NCBI RefSeq assembly: GCF_040546275.1
Contig: NZ_JBEPNO010000011.1
Location: 1-64,000 of the forward strand
Length of the DNA: 64,000 bases
Source of the DNA: Nakamurella sp040546275
Lineage (GTDB): Bacteria; Actinomycetota; Actinomycetes; Mycobacteriales; Nakamurellaceae
Direction: 5' to 3'
Shown here: positions 15,993 through 24,559 of the stretch, one piece after another
Layout: each line of letters opens with the position of its first letter
Position numbering within the stretch: the stretch's first letter is position 1
Position numbers and translations under genes: made by a program
The notes under the pieces: model-generated
What the model saw: only the letters and a program-made list of their open reading frames with translations
What the model was told of the DNA's origin: nothing
The model's database searches: none

Positions 15993-18592
15993 CGGCGCTG
16001 ATCTCCGGGAGGCGGCGCCCAGGGATCGATCGGTCCGTTCTCGTCACTCTGCTCCGGTGCACGATGTCCGCCGGTCTGGCTCGAAGCGTCGCCCGCCGCG
16101 CCGTTTCCGGCAGCACCATTGCGCGCCGACCCGTTGCCGTTGTGGCCGTTGCTGTTCGGGTAACCGTTGCTGGTGGGGACACCCGTGCCGTTCGGGTGTG
16201 CGCCGGTCTGATGAGCCGGGCCATAGCCGTTGCCGTTCCACGCGTTCGCAGTGGGAACTCCACCGTTGCCTCCGAGCGGTGGCACTCCGGCGTCACTTCC
16301 GGGCAATGGCGCCAGCGGACCGGGGAGCACGCCACCGGTCCAGTTCGGCGACTGCCCGACACCGGTCGGGGGCGTCAGGTACGGGTTGGGCGCCGGGTAG
16401 GGGTATCCGGCCGGTACGCCCTGCGGGGCAGGAAAACTCTGTCCGTAACCCGGAACACCGGGCTGCCCGTACCCCGGCTGGCCGTAGCCGGACTGCCCGT
16501 ACCCCGGCTGGCCGTAGCCGGGCTGCCCGTACCCCGGCTGGCCGGAACCCGGCTGCCCGAATCCGGGCACCGCCGGTTGACCGTTGGTGGCGGGCGGACC
16601 GGCGAAAGCCGCCGGGGCACCGACCGGAACCGGAGACTTCAACAGCTGGGGCGGCTGCGGCGGCGGCCACTGCTCGCCACGTTCGACGGCCAGCTCGCCG
16701 GGGGTCTTGATGGGCGGACGGTCGGACGGGACACGCTGGCCCCAGTCGTCGAACGTGGTGATCCGCGGTCGCTTCACGACGGTGGAGAAGATGATCTCCA
16801 AGTCCTTGCGCTCCAACGTCTCTCGCTCGAGCAGCTTGGTGGCCAGGTCGTCCAGCACGTCGCGGTACTCGTTCAGCACGGCCCAGGCCTCGGTGTGGGC
16901 GGCCTCGATCAGCGCGCGTACCTCGCCGTCGATCTCCGCTCCGACCTCGAGCGAGTAGTCGGCCGAGTGGCCGTAGGTGCGACCGAGGAACGGCTCGTCG
17001 TCGCCGGTGCCGTACTTCACGGCTCCGAGCTTGGCCGACATGCCGTACTCGGTGACCATCGCCCTGGCGATCTTCGTCGCCTGGGCGATGTCGGAGGACG
17101 CGCCGGTGGTGGGCTCGGCGAAGACCAGTTCCTCCGCGGCCCGGCCACCCATCGCCATCACCAGGCGGGCGATCATCTCGGTCCGCGTCATCAGGCCCTT
17201 GTCGTCCTCGGGCACCACCAGCGCGTGCCCGCCGGTGCGGCCACGCGGCATGATCGTCACCTTGTAGACCGGCTCGAGATCAGGCATCGCCCAGGCCGCG
17301 AGCGCGTGGCCACCCTCGTGGTACGCGGTGATCTTGCGTTCCTTCTCGGAGATGACCTTCCCCTTGCGGGCCGGCCCGCCGACGACCCGGTCGACCGATT
17401 CCTCGAGCGCCGCGTTGGTGATGACGGTGCCGTGCGTGCGGGCGGTCAGCAGTGCGGCCTCGTTGATGACGTTGGCCAGGTCTGCGCCGGACATGCCGAC
17501 GGTGCGCTTGGCCAGCGGCAGGAACTCGACGTCAGGAGCAAACGGCTTGCCCTTGGAGTGCACGGCCAGGATCGCCTGACGACCACGGAGATCGGGCTGG
17601 CCGACCGGGATCTGCCGGTCGAACCGACCGGGGCGGAGCAGCGCGGGGTCCAGGATGTCGGGCCGGTTGGTAGCCGCGATCAGGATGATCCCGCCCTTGG
17701 CCTCGAACCCGTCCATCTCGACGAGCAGCTGGTTGAGGGTCTGCTCGCGCTCGTCGTGACCGCCGCCCATCCCGGCACCGCGGTGACGGCCGACGGCGTC
17801 GATCTCGTCGACGAAGATGATGGCCGGCGCGTTGGCCTTGGCCTGCTCGAACAGGTCGCGGACCCGGGAGGCGCCGACACCGACGAACATCTCGACGAAG
17901 TCCGAACCGGAGATCGTGTAGAACGGCACGCCGGCCTCGCCGGCCACGGCCCGGGCCAGCAGCGTCTTACCGGTGCCGGGCGGACCGTACAGCAGCACGC
18001 CCTTGGGGATCTTGGCGCCGAGCGCCTGGTAGCGGGCCGGATTCTGCAGGAAGTCGCGGATCTCGTCGAGCTCCTCGACCGCCTCGTCGGCGCCGGCCAC
18101 GTCGGTGAACTTGGTCTGCGGCATGTCCTTGTTCAGCAACTTCGCCTTGGACTTGCCGAACGACAGCACCTTGTTGCCGCCGCCCTGGGCGTTGTTCATC
18201 ATCCAGAGCAGGAACAGGATGATCAAACCGATCGGGATCAGGTAGATGAGCAGCGAGAACAGGCCCGACTCGCTGGTGACCTGGGTGTCGTAGGTGGCGG
18301 CCTTGGACTTCTGGACGGCGACGAACACGTCGTCGGAGGCACCGTCGGGGTAGAGCGCATAGATCTGGCTCGAGCCGTCGACCGCATTCTTCAGCGTCAG
18401 CCGGATGCGCTGTTCCTTGTCGTCGATGATCGCGCTCTTCGCGTTCCCGTTCGACAGCTGCGCAAGCACGACGGACGTCGGCTCGACCTTGTAGTCCTTG
18501 GTGTCGTCGGACAGGTAGTTGTAGACCAGGTAGGCCACGAAGATGACTGCGACCCACAGCAGAGGCGAGCGGATCAGGCGCTTACGGTCCAT
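15989..18592 (-). CDS. ftsH: ATP-dependent zinc metalloprotease FtsH
   Basis: Membrane AAA+ protease that degrades misfolded membrane and selected cytosolic proteins. 867 residues: helix 1 (about 9–27), extracytoplasmic loop, helix 2 (about 112–131), AAA domain with Walker A GPPGTGKT at 203–210, Walker B IIFVDEID near 258–265, SRH RPGRFDR near 320–326, and the zinc site HEGGH at 425–429. After the conserved peptidase domain (ending near 640) there is an unusual extension of about 225 residues rich in Gly, Pro, Gln, Tyr and Asn, containing a GYGQP repeat and a second Asn/Gly-rich part (NGYPNSNGHNGNG). Such low-complexity tails exist in some actinobacterial FtsH proteins but this one is long. 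Confidence 0.97.
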   Translation of the reverse strand: MDRKRLIRSPLLWVAVIFVAYLVYNYLSDDTKDYKVEPTSVVLAQLSNGNAKSAIIDDKEQRIRLTLKNAVDGSSQIYALYPDGASDDVFVAVQKSKAATYDTQVTSESGLFSLLIYLIPIGLIILFLLWMMNNAQGGGNKVLSFGKSKAKLLNKDMPQTKFTDVAGADEAVEELDEIRDFLQNPARYQALGAKIPKGVLLYGPPGTGKTLLARAVAGEAGVPFYTISGSDFVEMFVGVGASRVRDLFEQAKANAPAIIFVDEIDAVGRHRGAGMGGGHDEREQTLNQLLVEMDGFEAKGGIILIAATNRPDILDPALLRPGRFDRQIPVGQPDLRGRQAILAVHSKGKPFAPDVEFLPLAKRTVGMSGADLANVINEAALLTARTHGTVITNAALEESVDRVVGGPARKGKVISEKERKITAYHEGGHALAAWAMPDLEPVYKVTIMPRGRTGGHALVVPEDDKGLMTRTEMIARLVMAMGGRAAEELVFAEPTTGASSDIAQATKIARAMVTEYGMSAKLGAVKYGTGDDEPFLGRTYGHSADYSLEVGAEIDGEVRALIEAAHTEAWAVLNEYRDVLDDLATKLLERETLERKDLEIIFSTVVKRPRITTFDDWGQRVPSDRPPIKTPGELAVERGEQWPPPQPPQLLKSPVPVGAPAAFAGPPATNGQPAVPGFGQPGSGQPGYGQPGYGQPGYGQSGYGQPGYGQPGVPGYGQSFPAPQGVPAGYPYPAPNPYLTPPTGVGQSPNWTGGVLPGPLAPLPGSDAGVPPLGGNGGVPTANAWNGNGYGPAHQTGAHPNGTGVPTSNGYPNSNGHNGNGSARNGAAGNGAAGDASSQTGGHRAPEQSDENGPIDPWAPPPGDQRR
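16455..16566. repeat. 15/30-bp in-frame repeat encoding GQPGY units in FtsH
   Basis: Alternating 15-bp units of the types GGCTGCCCGTACCCC and GGCTGGCCGTAGCCG form a 30-bp higher-order repeat. They encode GYGQP units in the cytosolic tail of FtsH; the flanking copies are diverged. Confidence 0.9.
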
Positions 18593-18901
18593 GTGGCGTT
18601 CGGCCGCTCGGCGGCCTCCACCCTCTCTGAGAAATCAGACATCCAGGCTCCTTGGCGAAGACTGATCGCGGCCGGCAATCTGCATGCTTGCGTGGTCTGT
18701 TTGGTACGTCTGGTCGGTGCTGCTGGTTGACAGATTTGCCATCAGCGCACTTGACATTGAGCGTACCGCGCAGCAGAAAGGTTCCCCGCGCGTTCCGCGC
18801 AGGGCGTGATCAGCCCCGACACACGCTCATCGGCCATCTGACCGGACGTGGCCGGCCTGACCGTGAACACGGGGCCGCGGGCCGCCTCCGCACCGCCCGT
18901 G

Positions 18902-18993
18902 GCCGACCGGTATGACCTCCGCACCGCCCGAGGCCGACCGGTATGACCTGCGCACCGCCCGAGGCCGACCGGTATGACCTGCGCATCACCGGT
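18902..18993. repeat. 31-bp direct repeat (about 3 copies)
   Basis: Units start at 18,902, 18,933 and 18,964 with GCCGACCGGTATGACCT; the first two are complete and differ at one base, the third diverges after about 23 bp. A partial older copy (GCCTCCGCACCGCCCG) precedes. Not a CRISPR: there are no spacers. Confidence 0.9.
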
Positions 18994-19080
18994 AGCACCG
19001 CCCGCAGTCATACCGGTGCAGCACGGGTGCTACCGGTGGTCTGCCCGGTCATACCGCCGGCGCAGCCACGCCAGCGCAAC

Positions 19081-19150
19081 CCCGCCGGCGCAACCCCGCC
19101 GGCGCAACCCCGCCGGCGCAACCCCGCCGGCGCAACCCCGCCGGCGCAAC
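19081..19150. repeat. 14-bp tandem repeat (5 perfect copies)
   Basis: Five identical copies of CCCGCCGGCGCAAC, directly before the hpt stop codon (24 bp away). The unit is not a multiple of three, in agreement with a non-coding location. Confidence 0.97.
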
Positions 19151-19173
19151 CCGAGGCCGAGCAGGGCCGGCCG

Positions 19174-19818
19174 TCAGGCGTACATGTGCTCTCCGAGCAG
19201 GCCGACGAACGGGAGGTCGCGGTAGCGCTCGTTGAAGTCGAGGCCGTAGCCGACGACGAAGTCGGTCGGGATGTCGAAGCCCACGTAGCCGACCTCGACC
19301 TCGACCTTGACCGCCTCGGGCTTGCGGAGAAGTGCCACGATCTCGATCGAGGCGGGCCCGCGGGTCTGCAGGTTCTTCTGGAGCCAGGACAGCGTGAGAC
19401 CGGAGTCGATGATGTCCTCGACGATCACCACCCGGCGGCCGGTGATGTCACGGTCCAGGTCCTTCAGGATTCGCACCACTCCTGACGACGACGTCGCCGA
19501 GCCGTAGGAGCTGACCGCCATGAACTCGAGTTCGGAGGGGATCGGCAGGGCTCGGGCGAAGTCGGTGACGAACATCACCGCACCCTTGAGCACGCAGACC
19601 AGCAGCGGCGGGGTGTCGCCGGAGTGGTTGGCGGCCACGGCGGCGGCCAACGCCACGATCTTCTCCTGCAGCACCTTCTCCGTGATCAGAGTGGCCGCGA
19701 TCTCCCCGAGGTAGCCGTGGTCGGCGCCCGGATCGGCATCGTCCGGACCCGGCCGGACGGCGTCGGCGGAGGTCAGGACGGTGGTCAGTGCAGTGGCCGA
19801 TACCTGGCTGCCGGGCAC
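19174..19818 (-). CDS. hpt: Hypoxanthine-guanine phosphoribosyltransferase
   Basis: Salvages hypoxanthine and guanine with PRPP. The protein has VLKGAVMFVTDFARAL, the active-site-loop-like SSYGSATSSSGVV, and the PRPP-binding signature VVIVEDIIDSGLTL, then YVGFDIPTDFVVGYGLDFNERYRDLP. The GTG at 19818 is preferred because AGGGAG lies about 4 nt upstream and gives 214 residues, close to mycobacterial Hpt; a GTG at 19845 is an alternative. It follows tilS with a gap of about 140 bp, and together they reproduce the actinobacterial tilS–hpt–ftsH order (Rv3625c–Rv3624c–Rv3610c). Confidence 0.95.
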   Translation of the reverse strand: MPGSQVSATALTTVLTSADAVRPGPDDADPGADHGYLGEIAATLITEKVLQEKIVALAAAVAANHSGDTPPLLVCVLKGAVMFVTDFARALPIPSELEFMAVSSYGSATSSSGVVRILKDLDRDITGRRVVIVEDIIDSGLTLSWLQKNLQTRGPASIEIVALLRKPEAVKVEVEVGYVGFDIPTDFVVGYGLDFNERYRDLPFVGLLGEHMYA

Positions 19819-19961
19819 GGGTCTCCCTGTCAGAGTCTGGTCCACCCATCGGCCCGCCGCGGCAGATCGATGGGAGCTGGAAACCGCCCGGAGGCGGCCA
19901 TGGTCACACTGCCACCCAACGCCCCGAACAGTCCATCCGGCCCCAGCCCCGACGAGCGCGT

Positions 19962-20903
19962 TCACCCCGCCGGGACGGCGCGGAGCGTGGTGCCGGTCCG
20001 GACCGCGTCGACGGCGCCCGGCAGCCGGACGGCGCCGGTGCGGCGCGGGCCCATGGCCAGCGAATCGAGCCGCACCAGGTGGTCGGCGGTCAGTGCTCGG
20101 GCACCGACCGCATCGGCCCAGGCGCGCAGGGCTCGGCGACGCAGCGCCACCGGATGTCCGGCGAGAGCCTCGAGGTCGACGACCCCGCCGCTCTGCCACA
20201 CCTCCGCCAACACCCGGGCGGCGAGATAGTCGAGCGCTTCGAGGTCCTCGGCCAGCAGGTCGGCGGTGCGAGCCAGAGCGGGCGCCACTCCCCCGCCCAG
20301 CACCTCTTCCATCAGCGGCAGCACCTCACGCCGCAACCGGACCCTGGTGAAGGCGGGATCGACGTTGTGCGGGTCGTCCCAGAATTCGATTCCTGCTTCC
20401 CGGCAGGCACTCTCGGTGTCGGAGCGCCGAACGCCGAGGAACGGCCGCCCCCAAGGACGGTTCCACGGCCGCATGCCGGCGATGGAACGCGGGCCCGAGC
20501 CGCGCCCCAGACCCAGCAGGACGGTCTCGGCCTGGTCGTCCGCGGTATGACCGAGCAGCACGGCCGCGCCGTCCACCGGCAGCAGCGTCCGATAGCGGGC
20601 CGCCCGCGCGCCGGCCTCCAATCCCGCACCGGTCTCGACCGTCACGGTATCGATTCGGACTGTGCGGTAACCGATCTCGTGCAGTTGCTCGGCGACGTCG
20701 ACTGCCCGCCGGGCCGAACCGTCCTGCAACTGGTGGTCGACGGTGACGGCGCCGAGCCTTGATTCGTCCAGGACGGCGAAGCATCCGATGGCCAGCGCCA
20801 GGGAGTCGGCGCCACCCGAGCAGGCCACGGTGATCTTCGTGTCGGGCCCGGCGAAGGCATCGACCCAGTCGGCCACCGCGGCGCGGACCACCGCCACGCT
20901 CAC
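19962..20903 (-). CDS. tilS: tRNA(Ile)-lysidine synthase
   Basis: Modifies C34 of the CAU-anticodon tRNA-Ile to lysidine. The 313-residue protein has the PP-loop VACSGGADSLALAIG (about 26–40), the AVTVDHQLQDGSARRAVDVAEQL segment, GHTADDQAETVLLGLGRGSG, and RPFLGVRRSDTESAC. It is the short actinobacterial form lacking the C-terminal domain of E. coli TilS. GTG start at 20903, 25 bp from the upstream peptidase gene. Confidence 0.95.
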   Translation of the reverse strand: MSVAVVRAAVADWVDAFAGPDTKITVACSGGADSLALAIGCFAVLDESRLGAVTVDHQLQDGSARRAVDVAEQLHEIGYRTVRIDTVTVETGAGLEAGARAARYRTLLPVDGAAVLLGHTADDQAETVLLGLGRGSGPRSIAGMRPWNRPWGRPFLGVRRSDTESACREAGIEFWDDPHNVDPAFTRVRLRREVLPLMEEVLGGGVAPALARTADLLAEDLEALDYLAARVLAEVWQSGGVVDLEALAGHPVALRRRALRAWADAVGARALTADHLVRLDSLAMGPRRTGAVRLPGAVDAVRTGTTLRAVPAG

Positions 20904-20928
20904 GACGACCCACCCGGAACAGGCCCCC

Positions 20929-21978
20929 TCACGTCAGGACCCGGTCGATCCAGCCCTTCGGGTCGGTGGTCTCCGCCCTGGTCGGCAAGGTCTCGGGCGA
21001 GGTCCAGATGGTGTTGAACGCGTCCATCCCGACCTCGTCGACGACGGCGGACACGAACGCGGCACCCTTCACGTACTGCGCCATCTTCATGTCCATGCCC
21101 AGCAGCGAACGCAGAATCCGGTCGAACGGGCCGCGACCCTTCTTGCGCCGCAACGTGAACGACTTCCGGATCTCACCGACCGAGGGGATGACGGTCGGCC
21201 CGACGGCGTCCATGACGTGGTCGGCGTGGCCCTCGAGAAGCGTCATCAGGGCCATCAGCTTGTCGAAGATCAGGCGCTGCTCGGGGGTTTGCACGGTCTC
21301 GATCCAGGACGACCCGCCGGCACTGCCGCGGCCACCCTTGACGGCCTTGACGATGCGGCCCAGCAACTCACTCGCGTCGGTGTCGGCGGCCTCGCCGAAT
21401 TCGGCGACCAGCCCACGGAAGTGCTCGCGCAACCAGGGAACGGCGGTGAACTGAAGCCGGTGGGTGCTCTCGTGGAGACACACCCACATCCGGAAATCCA
21501 CCGGATCGGCGTGCAGTTCCCGCTCGACCTTGATGATGTTGGGCGCCACCAGCAACAACCGCCCCGGCGCCCCGGACACCGAGTCCGGTCCGGGCGGCGC
21601 CAGCGGGTCGTACTGACCCAGCACACGGCTGGACAGGAAGCTGAGCACCACACCGAGTTGCGCCCCGGCAGCGGTCTTGGCCCGCGGCGCCTGATCCAAT
21701 TTGCCGGCCAGCTTGGCCGCCAGCGGAGCCGTCAGCTCGGCCATGCCCTGGGCGGTGGCCTCGATCCAATGCGGCCGGTCGACGACGAAGGCCTTCTCCA
21801 CCGGCAGACCGTGCCCGAGACCGGTGGTGTCCCTGACGATCAGCTCGGCCTTGGCCGAGAATTGCTGCAGATCCTGCACCGCCTGCCTGGCCTGTTCGGC
21901 GGAGACATCGGGGCCGGTCGGCGCCAACCGCTGTCCGGAACGGACGGCGGCGGCCCAGTCGATCGCTTCGGCAGCCAT
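20929..21978 (-). CDS. DUF2342 zinc-dependent metalloprotease family protein
   Basis: A 349-residue protein with the zinc-binding HESTH motif in WVCLHESTHRLQFTAVPWLREHF and the family's RLIFDKLMALMTLLEGHADHVMDAVG block, which supplies a downstream acidic ligand. The family (Rv3626c in M. tuberculosis, sometimes mislabelled as coenzyme F420 related) always sits between dacB and tilS in actinobacteria. Start ATG at 21978 (MAAEAIDWAAAVRSG); six residues upstream another ATG is possible. Substrate unknown. Confidence 0.88.
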   Translation of the reverse strand: MAAEAIDWAAAVRSGQRLAPTGPDVSAEQARQAVQDLQQFSAKAELIVRDTTGLGHGLPVEKAFVVDRPHWIEATAQGMAELTAPLAAKLAGKLDQAPRAKTAAGAQLGVVLSFLSSRVLGQYDPLAPPGPDSVSGAPGRLLLVAPNIIKVERELHADPVDFRMWVCLHESTHRLQFTAVPWLREHFRGLVAEFGEAADTDASELLGRIVKAVKGGRGSAGGSSWIETVQTPEQRLIFDKLMALMTLLEGHADHVMDAVGPTVIPSVGEIRKSFTLRRKKGRGPFDRILRSLLGMDMKMAQYVKGAAFVSAVVDEVGMDAFNTIWTSPETLPTRAETTDPKGWIDRVLT

Positions 21979-22020
21979 GGCACAACGGTAGAGCAATCGC
22001 GCCCGACCCCGTCCGGCCCT

Positions 22021-22082
22021 CGACCACCGTCAGGCGCGAACCGCGACCACCGTCAGGCGCGACCACCGTCAGGTGCGACCAC
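22021..22082. repeat. 16-bp direct repeat (3 copies plus a partial)
   Basis: CGACCACCGTCAGGCG occurs at 22,021, 22,044 and 22,060 with a partial copy at 22,076, in the gap between dacB and the DUF2342 gene. The first two are separated by an extra 7 bp. Confidence 0.85.
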
Positions 22083-22117
22083 ACGGTCGCCGACCACCCG
22101 GTCGCTCCGGGGAGCGG

Positions 22118-23554
22118 TCAGCTGCACCCGCAGGTGCGGAGGGCTGCGGCGAAGGCGTCCTGCGCCGGACGAGACTGGTTCGGGCCACTGGAGATCACCC
22201 CGTTGGAGTTCAGGGCGAACACCAGCAGCCGGCCGTCGACATCGGGCACGTACCCGACCAGGGCGTAGGTGAAGTCCACCGAGCCCGTCTTGGCCCGCAC
22301 CCACCCGATACCGGCCTTCGACTGTGCCGTCTGGAATCGGTCGGAAGCCCTGCTGAGCGTGCCCGAGACACCGGCGACCGGAAGACCGTTGAGGAGTCCC
22401 CGCAGCGCAGGGACCCTCCCGGTGACGGCGAGGGTCATGACGGAGGCCAGCAAAGCGGTCGGGGCCAGGTCGTTGTGCGACAGCCCGGAGCCGTCGACCA
22501 TCGTCAGGCCGATGGTGTCCAGCTTCAGATCACCCAGCGCGATGACGATCGCCTGCGATGCACCCGTGAAGCTGGGGGCCCCGCCGAGCGCGATCGCCAC
22601 CTGACGGGCCAGGGCCTCGGCCAGCACGTTGTCCGAGTTGAGCAGGGCCTGCGAGAGCAGCACGGACATGGGCTGCGATTGCACGGACGCCAGCAACTTG
22701 GCATTCTTGGCCGCGGCGCCGACGATCACCGGCAGGTTCGGGTCGCCGAGCGCGCGAGCCAGTGCCTTGCCAGCAGTGATGGCCGGCGTGCCGGTTCGTG
22801 ACGAGTCCTCGGTCGCCGGGTCCTTGCGGTCGCCGTCGACCATCAGGGCCTGCATCCGGGTGATGTTGCCGGCCGCGATGTCGTTGGGATCCCACCCGTC
22901 AGCCAGATCCGAGCCGGTCCAGTAGGACGTGTCGAGCAGGATCCGTTTGACGGCGTAACCCTTTGCCTTCACCTGGGCGGCCAGGTCCGAGACCGTCGGC
23001 GCTCCGTCGTACGGGGTGGTGACCCCGGCGGACCTGGCGGACAGCGTGACGTCGCCACCGCCGAGGAAGACGACGTCGCCGGCGTGCGGGCCCTGCACCA
23101 CCCGGGTGGTGAATCGGCTGTTCGGATCGACCTTGGTGAGCAGCGCGGCGCCGGTCAGCAGCTTCATGGTCGAGGCCGGCTGGGTGGCCGTTGCCGAGTC
23201 CTTGCTCCACAACACCTTGCCGGTGGCCGCGTCCACCACCACGCCGGTATACCTGGCCATCCCGGGATTCGCCAGCACCGGACCGAGGATCTTCAGCACA
23301 CCGGCCACGGTCGGTACCCTGCCCGCCGCGACCGGGAGCGGCTTGATCTTGGCGGCGACCGCTGCGACGGGTGGGTCGACCGCGGAGATGGTCGGGTACG
23401 GGACCACGGAACTGATGGTCGAGGTGGACACCGCGGAGTTCGACTTCGACCGCTGGTTCCAGAACAGCAGCCCGGCCGTCGCCGCCCCGGCCACCAGCAG
23501 CAGCGACACCACGATGACGATCGCCCTGCGACCGCCCGAACGCCTTCCGGCCAC
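22118..23554 (-). CDS. dacB: D-alanyl-D-alanine carboxypeptidase / PBP4-type (DacB)
   Basis: Low-molecular-weight penicillin-binding protein of the S13 family that trims or cleaves peptidoglycan peptides. It has an N-terminal signal anchor (IVIVVSLLLVAGAATAGLLFW) and all three active-site motifs: STMK (about residue 137), SDN in LLNSDNVLAEAL, and KTGS near the C-terminus, with VDGSGLSHNDL in between. The GTG at 23554 is preferred since GAGGGAG lies just upstream and the protein then begins a few residues before the anchor; the frame can be extended to 23671, adding a Ser-rich stretch. The gene starts the minus-strand run dacB–DUF2342–tilS–hpt and is divergent from ppa. Confidence 0.93.
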   Translation of the reverse strand: MAGRRSGGRRAIVIVVSLLLVAGAATAGLLFWNQRSKSNSAVSTSTISSVVPYPTISAVDPPVAAVAAKIKPLPVAAGRVPTVAGVLKILGPVLANPGMARYTGVVVDAATGKVLWSKDSATATQPASTMKLLTGAALLTKVDPNSRFTTRVVQGPHAGDVVFLGGGDVTLSARSAGVTTPYDGAPTVSDLAAQVKAKGYAVKRILLDTSYWTGSDLADGWDPNDIAAGNITRMQALMVDGDRKDPATEDSSRTGTPAITAGKALARALGDPNLPVIVGAAAKNAKLLASVQSQPMSVLLSQALLNSDNVLAEALARQVAIALGGAPSFTGASQAIVIALGDLKLDTIGLTMVDGSGLSHNDLAPTALLASVMTLAVTGRVPALRGLLNGLPVAGVSGTLSRASDRFQTAQSKAGIGWVRAKTGSVDFTYALVGYVPDVDGRLLVFALNSNGVISSGPNQSRPAQDAFAAALRTCGCS

Positions 23555-23906
23555 GACTCTCCCTCGTTCTGCCCGTTGGACAGGATTCCTGATGTTGGTC
23601 CGACCCGATTGACGACTGCTGGACGTCGATGACCGCTCGCTCACACTGGATACGCTCGACCGCGGCGACACCCTGTGTGACCGATGACTCGCAGTACCAG
23701 ACGTGCGAGCAGGTCACACCGGTCCGCCGCACCCGGCCTCCAGACTAGAGTCTGCGCGTAGGCAGTTTGTGAAGCGGCGCCCCGGGCTGTTGTGCGTTGA
23801 CCGGCCAGCACCCCCAATCGCCTTGTCACAGGACAGTTACGATCATCCGACCGGTGGTGTTCGACCCCGGAGGTCGATCGCAAAGAGGCGAGAGAAGGTA
23901 CAGACG

Positions 23907-24440
23907 GTGGAATTCGACGTCACGATCGAGATCCCGAAGGGCAGTCGCAACAAGTACGAAGTCGACCACCACAGTGGTCGGATCCGTTTGGACCGCACAC
24001 TTTTCACCGCCACGCAGTACCCGGCGGACTACGGGTTCATCGATAACACGCTCGGCCAGGACGGCGACCCGCTCGACGCTCTGGTGCTCTTGTCGGAGCC
24101 GACCTTCCCCGGATGCCTGATCCTGGCCCGGGCGATCGGAATGTTCCGGATGACCGACGAGAAGGGTCCCGACGACAAGGTCCTGTGCGTGTCGGCCAAC
24201 GATCCCCGGCAGGCCAACCTGCAGGACATCGGCGACATGTCGATCTTCGAACGTCTGGAGATCCAGCACTTCTTCGAGGTCTACAAGGACCTGGAGCCCG
24301 GCAAGAGCGTCGAGGGCGCCAACTGGGTGGGTCGCGGCGACGCCGAGACCGAGATCCGCATCTCCTTCGGTCGGGAGACCAAGCGACTCGCCGCCGAGGT
24401 CGAAGCGCTTGCGAACGGTGAGACTCCCGCAGATCACTGA
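23907..24440 (+). CDS. ppa: Inorganic pyrophosphatase
   Basis: Family I soluble pyrophosphatase, hydrolysing PPi to drive biosynthesis. The 177-residue protein begins VEFDVTIEIPKGSRNKYEVDH and carries the metal-binding signature DGDPLDALVLL along with YPADYGFIDNTL and the C-terminal YKDLEPGKSVEGANW. GTG start at 23907 with GAGAGAAGG 8–10 nt upstream; the frame is open further upstream but unsupported. Divergent from dacB, as in Rv3627c–Rv3628. Ends at the shared terminator 24,525–24,556. Confidence 0.97.
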   Translation: MEFDVTIEIPKGSRNKYEVDHHSGRIRLDRTLFTATQYPADYGFIDNTLGQDGDPLDALVLLSEPTFPGCLILARAIGMFRMTDEKGPDDKVLCVSANDPRQANLQDIGDMSIFERLEIQHFFEVYKDLEPGKSVEGANWVGRGDAETEIRISFGRETKRLAAEVEALANGETPADH

Positions 24441-24524
24441 CCTGCTTTCGTCACTGATCAACGAGCCACCAGGGCTGTTCGACCAGTTCACAGCGCTCCA
24501 ACCAGCACACGGTCCTCGACAGCT

Positions 24525-24556
24525 CGGCCCGGACGGATGTCACATCCTCCGGGCCG
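24525..24556. terminator. Shared terminator between ppa and the SUFU gene
   Basis: CGGCCCGGA pairs with TCCGGGCCG (9 bp) and the enclosed GGATG/CATCC extends the stem after one bulged base. Lies between two converging genes and should work in both directions. Confidence 0.75.
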
Positions 24557-24559
24557 GAC

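Larger units (their letters stand above)
18593..19173. other. Repeat-rich intergenic region between hpt and ftsH
   Basis: 581 bp without a credible gene. It holds the ftsH promoter near its left end, a 31-bp repeat (18,902–18,993), a 13-bp inverted repeat (CACCGGTAGCACC at 18,987–18,999, complement at 19,026–19,038) and a 14-bp tandem array (19,081–19,150). The short word GGTATGACC occurs three times directly and GTCATACC twice in reverse between 18,909 and 19,055. Short open frames here translate only the repeats. Confidence 0.8.

Noticed and set aside
16064..18730. An 888-codon open frame opposite ftsH
   Set aside because: It is the mirror of a strongly coding, GC3-rich gene; its residue composition is low-complexity (Arg, Gly, Asp, His) and it has no domain.
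18902..18993. CRISPR-like repeat
   Set aside because: The copies are directly adjacent with no spacers and no cas genes are nearby. The same holds for the 26-bp array at 29,973.
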